Shown here: positions 1 to 5,599 of the stretch, piece by piece | Position numbering within the stretch: the first letter of the stretch is position 1 | How the letters are laid out: each line of letters starts with the position of its first letter | Assembly (NCBI GenBank): GCA_015523645.1 | Contig: WAJY01000117.1 | Span: forward strand, 1-9,867 | DNA from: Geoglobus sp. | GTDB lineage: Archaea; Halobacteriota; Archaeoglobi; Archaeoglobales; Archaeoglobaceae | Length of the DNA stretch: 9,867 nt | Reading direction: 5' to 3' | Notes under the pieces: generated by a model | What the model was told of the DNA's origin: nothing | The model's input: only the letters and a program-made list of their open reading frames with translations | Database searches by the model: none | Position numbers and translations under genes: made by a program

Positions 1-280
1 CCTTTATGCCTCCATGCTTCTCATTTATCCACTTCTTTGCCACCTGCATTCCCCAGAGTGCCATCTGTCCCTCTTTGGAAAACTTGCCAGTCAGGCTGAT
101 TGTTGCTCCAATGTAGAGTGTCTCCACCTTTGGCTTTTCTGGAGTTGGTGTCTTTGCGACTGTCGCTGTTGGTGTTGGAGTAGGTGCTGGCTTTGGCTTT
201 TCCTGCTGTGCGCATCCAGCCATCAACAGGGAGAATACAAGCAATCCCAGAACAAACACCTTTAATGCCTTCACTGCCAT
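1..280 (-). CDS. Lipoprotein, LivJ-like ABC substrate-binding protein (partial, 3' end outside window)
   Basis: Only the first 93 codons are present; the gene runs off the left edge. The protein opens with a short basic stretch, a hydrophobic segment (about residues 7-20) and a lipobox LMAGC ending at Cys23, so it should be a lipid-anchored protein outside the cytoplasmic membrane. A Pro/Thr/Lys-rich linker (about 25-51) follows, then the start of a periplasmic-binding fold: ETLYIGATISLTGKFSKEG (about 53-71) and a later WINEKHGG. This matches the N-terminus of branched-chain amino acid/amide (LivJ/BraC) binding proteins, which deliver ligand to an ABC importer. The ligand cannot be read from this fragment. 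The GGTGAT ribosome site overlaps the ATG at 280, so the GTG at 274 (third codon) may be the true start; both keep the signal peptide. The gene lies 56 bp beyond etfA on the same strand and may be transcribed separately. Confidence 0.85.
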   Translation of the reverse strand, partial: MAVKALKVFVLGLLVFSLLMAGCAQQEKPKPAPTPTPTATVAKTPTPEKPKVETLYIGATISLTGKFSKEGQMALWGMQVAKKWINEKHGGIK

Positions 281-323
281 CACCTTGGAAGGAATATAAA
301 ACTAGCAGTTAAAAGCTTATCGG

Positions 324-334
324 TTTTTAAAAAT
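324..334 (-). promoter_or_regulatory. Candidate TATA box for the lipoprotein gene (or T-rich end of the etf operon)
   Basis: Just after the etfA stop codon the minus strand reads CGATTTTTAAAAACCG, an AT-rich near-palindrome 45-55 nt upstream of the ATG at 280. Its TTTTTAAAA core could be an archaeal TATA element giving a start near 300 and a leader of about 20 nt. The run of five T's could equally act as an intrinsic archaeal terminator for the etf operon. A second TATA-like string, TTTTATATT, lies nearer the gene (303-295) and would give an almost leaderless transcript. Sequence alone does not separate these. Confidence 0.35.
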
Positions 335-336
335 CG

Positions 337-1212
337 TTAAAGAAGCTTTATCAATTCTGGAATTAGTGAATAAAGATCAGCAATCACATAATAGTCTGAA
401 TACTCTTTCATTGGTGCATTTTCGTCATTGTTGATCGCTATCACCGTCTTTGAATTCATGATTCCGACTGCATGCTGTATTTGCCCTGAAACACCAATGG
501 ATATCAGCAGTTTTGGTGAGATCTTCTCTCCAGAAAGTCCGATCATTCTCTCCTCCGGAAGCCACCTGTAATCATGGCTTATGGGTCTTGTGCATCCTAT
601 CTCAGCATTCAGCTTCTCAGCAAGCTTTTCGATCAGTTCAATGTCTTCTTTCCTCCTTACGCCTCTTCCAAAACACACAACGACATCAGCATTCCTTAAT
701 CCAACCTTCTCCCTTCTCTTTTCCTCCCTTGAAATCACGTTTATTCCATCAGCCTCCTTGATCTCAAAGTCAACCTTCTCCATTTTGAAGTCAAAATCCT
801 CAATCTCAAAAGCATCGGCAACAACAGCTATTACCGCAGGCAGATCTGTTTTTATCTTCATGAGCGTTTTTCCTCCAAGGGAGTATCTGGTTGCTATGAT
901 CGAAGACCCATCAATCTCAACACTCAAACACTCTGTCAGACATGGAAGTCCGGTTCTCTGAGAGAATCTAGAAGCCACTTCCTTCCCAAGTTTTGTTGAA
1001 GAAAAAACATAGAGATCCGGATTCAGCTTGTTTCCAAGCTCTTCAAAGGCTTTAACAATCGATGGATAGTCAAGCCTCTCATTGGCAAGATAGATGTAAT
1101 CAGCCTTCACCTCAGAAAAGGAAATTCCATGAATATCCAATCCTAGTTTCTTGAGCATGCTAGATAAGCGATTGAAATTCTCTGGAGTCTCCGAAAAAAG
1201 CAGTGCCTTCAT
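337..1212 (-). CDS. etfA: Electron transfer flavoprotein, alpha subunit
   Basis: Alpha subunit (291 aa) of the heterodimeric cytoplasmic ETF, which carries FAD and passes electrons between acyl-CoA dehydrogenase and a FixC/ETF:quinone oxidoreductase partner. The C-terminal FAD domain is clear: FGRGVRRKED (about 181-190), CTRP with Arg209, and the alpha-subunit signature around VSGQIQHAVG (241-250) with His247, followed by TVIAINND. The N-terminal domain is shorter and more divergent. In the motif that normally reads GQTG, this protein has GLSG (225-228); Ser227 keeps a hydroxyl where Thr is usual, but the Gln is lost. The ATG at 1212 overlaps the etfB stop as TGATG and has AGGAGGGA upstream, so I prefer it to an in-frame TTG at 1215. 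It is the last gene of the fixC-fixX-acd-etfB-etfA run. Confidence 0.93.
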   Translation of the reverse strand: MKALLFSETPENFNRLSSMLKKLGLDIHGISFSEVKADYIYLANERLDYPSIVKAFEELGNKLNPDLYVFSSTKLGKEVASRFSQRTGLPCLTECLSVEIDGSSIIATRYSLGGKTLMKIKTDLPAVIAVVADAFEIEDFDFKMEKVDFEIKEADGINVISREEKRREKVGLRNADVVVCFGRGVRRKEDIELIEKLAEKLNAEIGCTRPISHDYRWLPEERMIGLSGEKISPKLLISIGVSGQIQHAVGIMNSKTVIAINNDENAPMKEYSDYYVIADLYSLIPELIKLL

Positions 1213-1961
1213 CAAATCTCCCTCCTAATCACCTCAACAATTTGCTTGACAACCTCCTTCAGATCTCCCTGAATTACCTCTTGCTTTCTGTCAATTTCTG
1301 GAGCTAGATTCTCCAGAATCTGGTATGGATTCACAAGCTCGACTTTCAGATCGTTAAGCGAGACAACATCAACGGGTTTTTTTGATGCCTTCAGAATGTC
1401 CTTCAAAGCCGGAATTCTCGGCTCATTTATCTCGTTTGTAACGCTCACAACGCAAGGAAGGTTCGATTCAACAGTCTCATAGTAATAATCCATGTCCCTA
1501 ATGCAAACTATTTTCCCATCTGAAATCTCCTTTATTTCTCTGACATACGTTATCTGAGGGATTCTCAGCAATTCTGCTACTCTTGGAGCCATCTGGGCTG
1601 AGTATTCATCAGATGATGCGTCTCCAAACAAAATCAAATCAAAGCTATCCTTGCTCAAAATTTTTGAGAGAATTAAGGCTGTATTTTCAGCATTAGATTG
1701 AAAATCTTCCGAGACTATGATGGCTCTGTCAGCTCCCATGGCTAAAGCTTCCTTTATTGTCTTTTTCAAATCCTTGGATCCTGCAGAAATTGCAACAACT
1801 TCTCCTCCATGCTTTTCCCTTATTCTCAATGCCTCCTCTATTGCATTCTTGCTTAGGTCATCAAGCTTTTTCGGAACATCCAAGATCGGTTCCCTTGTTT
1901 CCCTAATTATTTTAACCTGCTCTAGATTGTAGATTTCCTTGACGCACACTGCAATCTTCAT
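1212..1961 (-). CDS. etfB: Electron transfer flavoprotein, beta subunit
   Basis: Beta subunit of ETF (249 aa), the usual family length. It starts with MKIAVCVKEI, has the AMGADRAIIV segment (about 74-83), a nucleotide-binding segment LFGDASSDEYSAQMAP (111-126) and the beta signature LPCVVSVTNEINEPRIPAL (168-186). Leu186 sits where the docking-loop leucine of human ETF-beta lies, which contacts acyl-CoA dehydrogenases. In classical ETF this subunit binds structural AMP; in bifurcating ETFs it binds a second FAD and NADH. Segment 118-138 (DEYSAQMAP, then AELLRIPQIT) looks to me closer to the bacterial bifurcating type than to human ETF, but this is from memory and does not settle the point. The start at 1961 follows a GGTGAT site and lies 17 nt after the acyl-CoA dehydrogenase stop; the stop overlaps the etfA start by one base. 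Confidence 0.93.
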   Translation of the reverse strand: MKIAVCVKEIYNLEQVKIIRETREPILDVPKKLDDLSKNAIEEALRIREKHGGEVVAISAGSKDLKKTIKEALAMGADRAIIVSEDFQSNAENTALILSKILSKDSFDLILFGDASSDEYSAQMAPRVAELLRIPQITYVREIKEISDGKIVCIRDMDYYYETVESNLPCVVSVTNEINEPRIPALKDILKASKKPVDVVSLNDLKVELVNPYQILENLAPEIDRKQEVIQGDLKEVVKQIVEVIRREI

Positions 1962-1978
1962 GACATCACCAAAAATTT

Positions 1979-3238
1979 TTACCTCAAATACTCCCTTCCT
2001 ATGATGTCCCTTGCTATTATCAGCCTCATGATGTTTTGAGCTCCTTCCGCTCCAATAACATAGCTAAATGGTCCGAGCCAAGCTCTGAAAATTGGAGATT
2101 CCTTGGTGTATGCATAAGCCCCATACCACTTCATAACCTCCTCTGCCAGATCGACGCATGTTTCAGGACCGTAGTTCTTTGCAAGAGCAACGGGGACATT
2201 CAAATCCTTTGGCTTGTAGAGCGGGTCTTTTTCTATGTATATCTTGTCTGCAAGCCTCGAAGCTCTATACACAAAATATCTGGCTGCCTCCCATCTTGCA
2301 TACAGCTCTGCGAACTTGAAGCTCACACCCTGGAATGAGGCAATGCTTCTGCCGAAAAGCTTTCTTGTTCTAAACCACTCAACAGCCTGTTCGAGAAGCC
2401 ATCTGGTTGCTCCAACTGTTGCTGAGGCAACAACTATTCTCGCAAGATTGAATCCCTCCATAACGTGGTAAAATCCCTTGTTCTCCTCTCCAATGAGATA
2501 CTTGCTATCAACCTCAAAGTCTGTGAGCTTGAATCCGCCTGTTGTTAATCCGTGCCTCCCTATGTCCTCGTATATGGTTGACTCCCACCCTTCAGCAAGC
2601 TTTCCATTCTTTCTGGCAAGTAGTGCAAATGCGGAAATTCCTCTGTGCCCTTCTCCTCCTGTTCTTGCAAGTGTAAACCATCCACCGCCCCATTCAAGTT
2701 TTTGCACCTCACCAACACCGCTAATAAATGTTTTCTCACCATTTATCACATAGACATCACCTTTTCTTTCAGCCCTTGTTTTTATTCCTGCAACATCAGA
2801 ACCCCCCTGTGGTTCTGTTGAGGCAATGCCGAAAAATGCCTTTCCCTTAGCTACCTGAGGGATTATCTCCTGGCATACTTCCTCATTTCCAAATAACTCT
2901 AACGCAAATGGCCATCCAATGTTCAAAAGTGCGTAAACAGCCAATGCTACTGAAGGATCGGCATATGCAACCTCCTCTATCGCTATTGTTGCCATAGTGT
3001 ATGTTCCACCCTGTCCTCCATATTCTTCGCTGCATGGAATGCAGAAGAGTCCTTGCTCACCCATCTTTCTGATCAGATCGAGTGGTATTTCCATTGGACT
3101 TTTTTCAGCTTTCTTGTCTATCTCGATCCAATTAGGAGCTATGTATCTCTCGCAAAATTCCTTAACACTCTCTCTGAAAAGCTCCTCCTCATCCGAAAAC
3201 GTCAAAACCGTATTTTTCGGAAAATCTATCACACCCAC
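1979..3238 (-). CDS. Acyl-CoA dehydrogenase family flavoprotein
   Basis: A 419-residue FAD enzyme expected to introduce an alpha,beta double bond into an acyl-CoA in the cytoplasm and to hand the electrons to ETF. Domain order is normal: an alpha-helical N-terminal domain (about 14-130), the beta domain with FGIASTEPQGGSDVAG (136-151), NGEKTFISG (166-174) and RGISAF (199-204), and a C-terminal helical domain with RKLFGRSIASFQ (292-303) and IMRLIIARD (403-411). Glu398 in GAEGA corresponds to the catalytic base that usually sits in YEGT, so the enzyme should be active although its context differs. A polar stretch near 333-349 looks like an insertion. Chain length and substrate cannot be assigned. 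The start is a GTG at 3238; another in-frame GTG at 3232 is spaced better from the GAGGTGAT site. It sits between fixX and etfB, which supports ETF as its electron acceptor. Confidence 0.92.
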   Translation of the reverse strand: MGVIDFPKNTVLTFSDEEELFRESVKEFCERYIAPNWIEIDKKAEKSPMEIPLDLIRKMGEQGLFCIPCSEEYGGQGGTYTMATIAIEEVAYADPSVALAVYALLNIGWPFALELFGNEEVCQEIIPQVAKGKAFFGIASTEPQGGSDVAGIKTRAERKGDVYVINGEKTFISGVGEVQKLEWGGGWFTLARTGGEGHRGISAFALLARKNGKLAEGWESTIYEDIGRHGLTTGGFKLTDFEVDSKYLIGEENKGFYHVMEGFNLARIVVASATVGATRWLLEQAVEWFRTRKLFGRSIASFQGVSFKFAELYARWEAARYFVYRASRLADKIYIEKDPLYKPKDLNVPVALAKNYGPETCVDLAEEVMKWYGAYAYTKESPIFRAWLGPFSYVIGAEGAQNIMRLIIARDIIGREYLR

Positions 3239-3247
3239 ACTATCACC

Positions 3248-3517
3248 TCATCCAAACTGGTAATGGACTCCATACCCTCCCTTCGGATACTCCCAATCAA
3301 GATCTTCAGGACATGCAATCCTGCACGTCCCACATTCTAGGCAACCCTCATGGTTGAAGTAGACTTTACCATCCTCCTCCCTGTAGAGCCTTGCAGGACA
3401 AATGAAAAGACAGATTTTAAGGGAGCAAGTCTCACATTTTTCGCTCTTCGGTTTTATATGTGGTTCGGAATCCACTGTAAAGCTAACCAATCCAAGCCTA
3501 TTCTCTATGCTCTCCAT
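3248..3517 (-). CDS. fixX: FixX/EtfX ferredoxin-like protein, eight cysteines
   Basis: An 89-residue ferredoxin-like subunit that partners FixC. Two cluster motifs are visible: C28-x2-C31-x4-C36-x3-C40-P and C59-x2-C62-x2-C65-x3-C69-P, enough cysteines for two [4Fe-4S] clusters. The second lies in the FixX/ETF-QO hallmark CLECGTCRIACP, followed by WEYPKGGYG (75-83). Many bacterial FixX proteins (and the ETF-QO C-terminal domain) keep only one full set; an eight-Cys version is what I recall for EtfX of thermophilic EtfABCX complexes. The frame is open for 39 codons further upstream, but that stretch only overlaps the 3' end of fixC and has no FixX similarity. The ATG at 3517 lies one base after the fixC stop, behind a G-rich site (AGGGGG), and gives the normal family length. 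Confidence 0.93.
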   Translation of the reverse strand: MESIENRLGLVSFTVDSEPHIKPKSEKCETCSLKICLFICPARLYREEDGKVYFNHEGCLECGTCRIACPEDLDWEYPKGGYGVHYQFG

Positions 3518-3518
3518 G

Positions 3519-4766
3519 TCACAACCCCCTGAATGCTGAGAAAACATCCATGAGCATCCTGAGCTTTTTGCCTTTCGTTTTCTCCATAACACTGTCATAG
3601 AGCTTTTTAGACTCATCTTTAATCTCAAAGACATCTCTTAGAATGCCAATGATGGTTTTCGGATAATCTTCATAAAGTCTGGTGTTTTCAAGAACCTTCA
3701 GGGCTTTTCTAAATCTTTCAAGCTCCCTCATGATAACAGACTCCTCAACAGACCTCTGATAAATCTCTCCAGCCAAAGCTATCTCTCCTTCATCCAAAGC
3801 CTTCTTTATGCTCTCACCTGCCAGAACTCCTGAGTAAAAGGCAAGATCAACACCTCTTATCGTGAATCCCCTGTTTAGAACGAAGCCGGCAGTGTCACCA
3901 ACTATCAGTATGTTTTTGTCGTGAAGTCTCTCCGGTACGCCATGTATACCAGCTTCTGGGACGAGATGGGCAGAGTACTCTATCATGCTTCCGCCTTTTA
4001 GTAAGCTTGCAAGTTCTCTGTGACTCCTGAATTTTTCAACAAGATCGTAAACCTCCAGCTTTTTTTTCATTGCAAAGTCAACACGAACAACCAAGCCGAC
4101 CGATACTGTATCCTTATTTGTGTACAAAAAACCACCACCGTTTCCAAATACTGGATAGCCTATAAAAAGGTTCGCCAAGCCCTCATCACTCTCAACAAGG
4201 AATCTTTCATTTATCTGAGACTCGGAGAACTTGAACACCTCCTTCACGCCCACTGCAACCTCACTCGGCTTCCAGTCCTTTCTTATGCCCAGCTTCATTG
4301 CAATAATCGGATTCACACCCTCCGCATCAACTACCACATCACACCCTATCTCTTCCCCATCGGCAACAACCCTCAAAGGCTCTCTTTTTACATCCTCAAC
4401 CTTCACACCGGATACAACAAGTCCTCCAGCATCCTCAACCTTTTCAGAAAGCCATCTGTTGAATTTTGTAAGAATTGCCGTGAAGCTGCATGCCCTGCTG
4501 GCTGAAAACTCTATGCTAACACTTTCACTTTCGTCCAAAAAAGTCAGTCTTTCTTTTTTAACCCACCTTTCCACAGGAGCATTATCAAATCCTTTAACAT
4601 ACTGCTCAAAGACCCAGCTGTATATTCTCCCACCGTACACACTCTTCTCGCCTATATTCCCGCCTCTCTCTATTAACAGCACATCAAGATCATTCACTGC
4701 CATAGTGTAAGCTGATCCAAGACCAGCTACTCCGCCTCCAATAACCACTGCATCAAATCGCTCCAT
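3519..4766 (-). CDS. fixC: FixC/EtfC flavoprotein (ETF:quinone oxidoreductase family)
   Basis: FAD-dependent oxidoreductase (415 aa, close to the usual FixC length) of the geranylgeranyl-reductase/ETF-QO superfamily. It should take electrons from EtfAB and, with FixX, pass them to membrane quinone. The N-terminal dinucleotide fold is plain: VVIGGGVAGLGSAY (7-20), closing with IERGG (32-36). The second FAD motif is ILIVGDTAGF (286-295) with Asp290, followed by IRGVDLAFYSGVLAGE (303-318). There are no strong transmembrane segments, so membrane attachment would be peripheral. A TATA-like box lies about 30-40 nt upstream and an AGGG site sits 5 nt before the ATG, making this the operon head. Sequence cannot say whether the complex runs as a simple acyl-CoA-to-quinone chain or as a bifurcating EtfABCX. 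Confidence 0.92.
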   Translation of the reverse strand: MERFDAVVIGGGVAGLGSAYTMAVNDLDVLLIERGGNIGEKSVYGGRIYSWVFEQYVKGFDNAPVERWVKKERLTFLDESESVSIEFSASRACSFTAILTKFNRWLSEKVEDAGGLVVSGVKVEDVKREPLRVVADGEEIGCDVVVDAEGVNPIIAMKLGIRKDWKPSEVAVGVKEVFKFSESQINERFLVESDEGLANLFIGYPVFGNGGGFLYTNKDTVSVGLVVRVDFAMKKKLEVYDLVEKFRSHRELASLLKGGSMIEYSAHLVPEAGIHGVPERLHDKNILIVGDTAGFVLNRGFTIRGVDLAFYSGVLAGESIKKALDEGEIALAGEIYQRSVEESVIMRELERFRKALKVLENTRLYEDYPKTIIGILRDVFEIKDESKKLYDSVMEKTKGKKLRMLMDVFSAFRGL

Positions 4767-4796
4767 GTTATCCCTGCATCCACTTGAATGTTACAA

Positions 4797-4806
4797 TTTA
4801 ATATAA
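4797..4806 (-). promoter_or_regulatory. Candidate TATA box of the fixC operon
   Basis: The minus strand reads TTATATTAAA inside the AT-rich string AAAATTATATTAAATTG. About 25 nt downstream of its centre, near 4777, is the expected transcription start. That gives a leader of roughly 10 nt that would just include GCAGGGAT (4777-4770), the ribosome site for the ATG at 4766. Spacing fits archaeal promoters; no experimental evidence. Confidence 0.5.
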
Positions 4807-4820
4807 TTTTCGATTATTCT

Positions 4821-4883
4821 CTTTCCATTGTAAAGAATTGAATGCAGAAAATTTTACATTGAAAAACTGCAAAAAGTCTGCAA
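4821..4883. promoter_or_regulatory. Palindrome and CTGCA motifs in the divergent promoter region
   Basis: This stretch lies upstream of the fixC TATA box. CTTTCCATTGTAAAG (4821-4835) is a 15-bp palindrome with one mismatched pair around a central T. TGCAG at 4843-4847 faces CTGCA at 4867-4871, and CTGCAA occurs twice, at 4867 and 4878, exactly 11 bp apart, about one helical turn. Such symmetry suits a dimeric helix-turn-helix regulator, but the motifs are short, the region is AT-rich and chance is possible. Confidence 0.3.
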
Positions 4884-4910
4884 CAATTTTATTGATCTCT
4901 ACCCTATGGA

Positions 4911-4940
4911 ACACTGAGGCTCAAAACATTGAGGCTGAGG
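4911..4940. repeat. Two-copy 15-bp tandem repeat between the divergent promoters
   Basis: ACACTGAGGCTCAAA (4911-4925) is followed directly by ACATTGAGGCTGAGG (4926-4940): 11 of 15 positions match, and the first 11 bases differ at one site. A third partial copy, ACACT, begins at 4941. The first copy contains the perfect 9-bp inverted repeat TGAGGCTCA (4915-4923). It is more GC-rich than its surroundings and lies about 50 bp upstream of the por TATA box, a position suited to an activator or repressor site. No gene of useful length lies in 4767-5026. Confidence 0.4.
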
Positions 4941-4990
4941 ACACTAGAAAAACTTAGCGTAGAAAATGAACACCACAACATTATTAAACC

Positions 4991-4999
4991 AATATATAA
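4991..4999 (+). promoter_or_regulatory. Candidate TATA box of the por operon
   Basis: AATATATAA preceded by AAACC is the best TATA-like element upstream of porG. A start 25-27 nt downstream of its centre falls near 5020-5022, right at the AGGAGG ribosome site, so the transcript would have almost no leader. A weaker AT-rich string, TTATTAAA at 4981, would give a leader of about 15 nt. Confidence 0.5.
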
Positions 5000-5021
5000 C
5001 CCTACAAACTGACATAGATTT

Positions 5022-5028
5022 AGGAGGT
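5022..5028 (+). promoter_or_regulatory. Strong Shine-Dalgarno site overlapping the porG GTG codon
   Basis: AGGAGGT (5022-5028) is an excellent ribosome site, but it overlaps the only in-frame standard start, GTG at 5027. With normal spacing it points to ATT at 5036 or CTG at 5039 instead. It therefore casts doubt on the porG start. Confidence 0.6.
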
Positions 5029-5599
5029 GGCGGATATTCTGAAGGAGGTTAGATTTCATGGAAGAGGTGGACAGGGAGCAGTTACAGCAGCAGATCTACT
5101 TGCCATAGCAGGATTTAAGGATGGTTATCACACCCTATCATTTCCGATGTTTGGGGCTGAAAAGAGGGGAACTCCGGTTGTCTCATACTTCAGAATTTCA
5201 GATGAGCCTATTGTTATTAGGGATGAGGTGAAAAGACCAGACTATGTTGTTGTTATGGATCCGTCGCTAATTGATGTCGTTGACGTGCTCTCTGGATTGA
5301 AGGAGGATGGAATGCTAATAGCGAATTATCCCACGGGGAGCGAGGATCTGAAAAAAAAGCTAAACACAGAGAAGAAGGTGTACACGATAAATGCAACAAA
5401 AATGGCAACCGAATTGCTCGGAAGACCGATAACAAACACCGCAATGGTTGGAGCCTTGGTTGGTGCAACAAATCTTGTTTCCATGGAAAGTGTAGAATCT
5501 GCAATAATCGAGTTTTTTGAGAGCAAAGAAATAGCTGAGAAGAATGTTGAGCTTGTGAGAAAAGCATATGAATACATGAAGGAGGTATGTGGATGGTGA
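5027..5599 (+). CDS. porG: 2-oxoacid (probably pyruvate):ferredoxin oxidoreductase, gamma subunit
   Basis: Gamma subunit of the four-subunit POR/VOR-type enzyme that oxidatively decarboxylates a 2-oxoacid to acyl-CoA and CO2 with reduction of ferredoxin, or runs in reverse during autotrophy. It has HGRGGQG (11-17), AADLLAIAGF (21-30) and SFPMFGAEKRG (38-48), the standard signatures of this subunit, and at 190 aa it is family length. It heads porG-porD-porA-porB, the common archaeal order. The start is uncertain: GTG at 5027 lies inside the AGGAGG site, while ATT at 5036 or CTG at 5039 would be properly spaced. Homologues often begin a few residues before the EVRFHGRGGQG segment, so all three choices give a working protein. 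Pyruvate is the likeliest substrate by gene order, with branched-chain 2-oxoacids the main alternative. Confidence 0.9.
   Translation: MADILKEVRFHGRGGQGAVTAADLLAIAGFKDGYHTLSFPMFGAEKRGTPVVSYFRISDEPIVIRDEVKRPDYVVVMDPSLIDVVDVLSGLKEDGMLIANYPTGSEDLKKKLNTEKKVYTINATKMATELLGRPITNTAMVGALVGATNLVSMESVESAIIEFFESKEIAEKNVELVRKAYEYMKEVCGW
5581..5586 (+). promoter_or_regulatory. Ribosome binding site of porD (decides the start)
   Basis: GGAGGT lies inside the 3' end of porG. It touches the ATG at 5587 with no spacer but stands 6 nt before the ATG at 5593, so the latter is the better porD start. Confidence 0.6.

Noticed and set aside
14..265. Plus-strand open frame of 83 codons rich in Cys/Trp/Leu
   Set aside because: It is the antisense of the lipoprotein gene, whose lipobox and binding-protein start are convincing.
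581..961. Plus-strand 126-codon frame
   Set aside because: Antisense to etfA, with Ser/Phe-rich low-complexity composition and no recognisable motif.
1213..1215. TTG at 1215 as the etfA start (one extra residue)
   Set aside because: The ATG at 1212 has the normal TGATG overlap with etfB and a well-placed AGGAGGGA site.
1971..1980. AAAAATTTTT as a promoter or terminator between the dehydrogenase and etfB
   Set aside because: The gap is only 17 nt and contains the etfB ribosome site; with etfB and etfA so tightly linked, an AT-rich spacer is the simpler reading.
3518..3634. An extended 128-residue FixX reading frame starting at 3634
   Set aside because: The extra 39 codons overlap the fixC 3' end in another frame, have no FixX similarity and no ribosome site; the ATG at 3517 gives the usual length.
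4020..4710. Two plus-strand frames of about 160 codons
   Set aside because: They lie wholly opposite fixC, which has both FAD motifs intact; composition is typical of shadow frames.
5587..5592. ATG at 5587 as the porD start
   Set aside because: It touches the GGAGGT site with no spacer; ATG 5593 has normal spacing.
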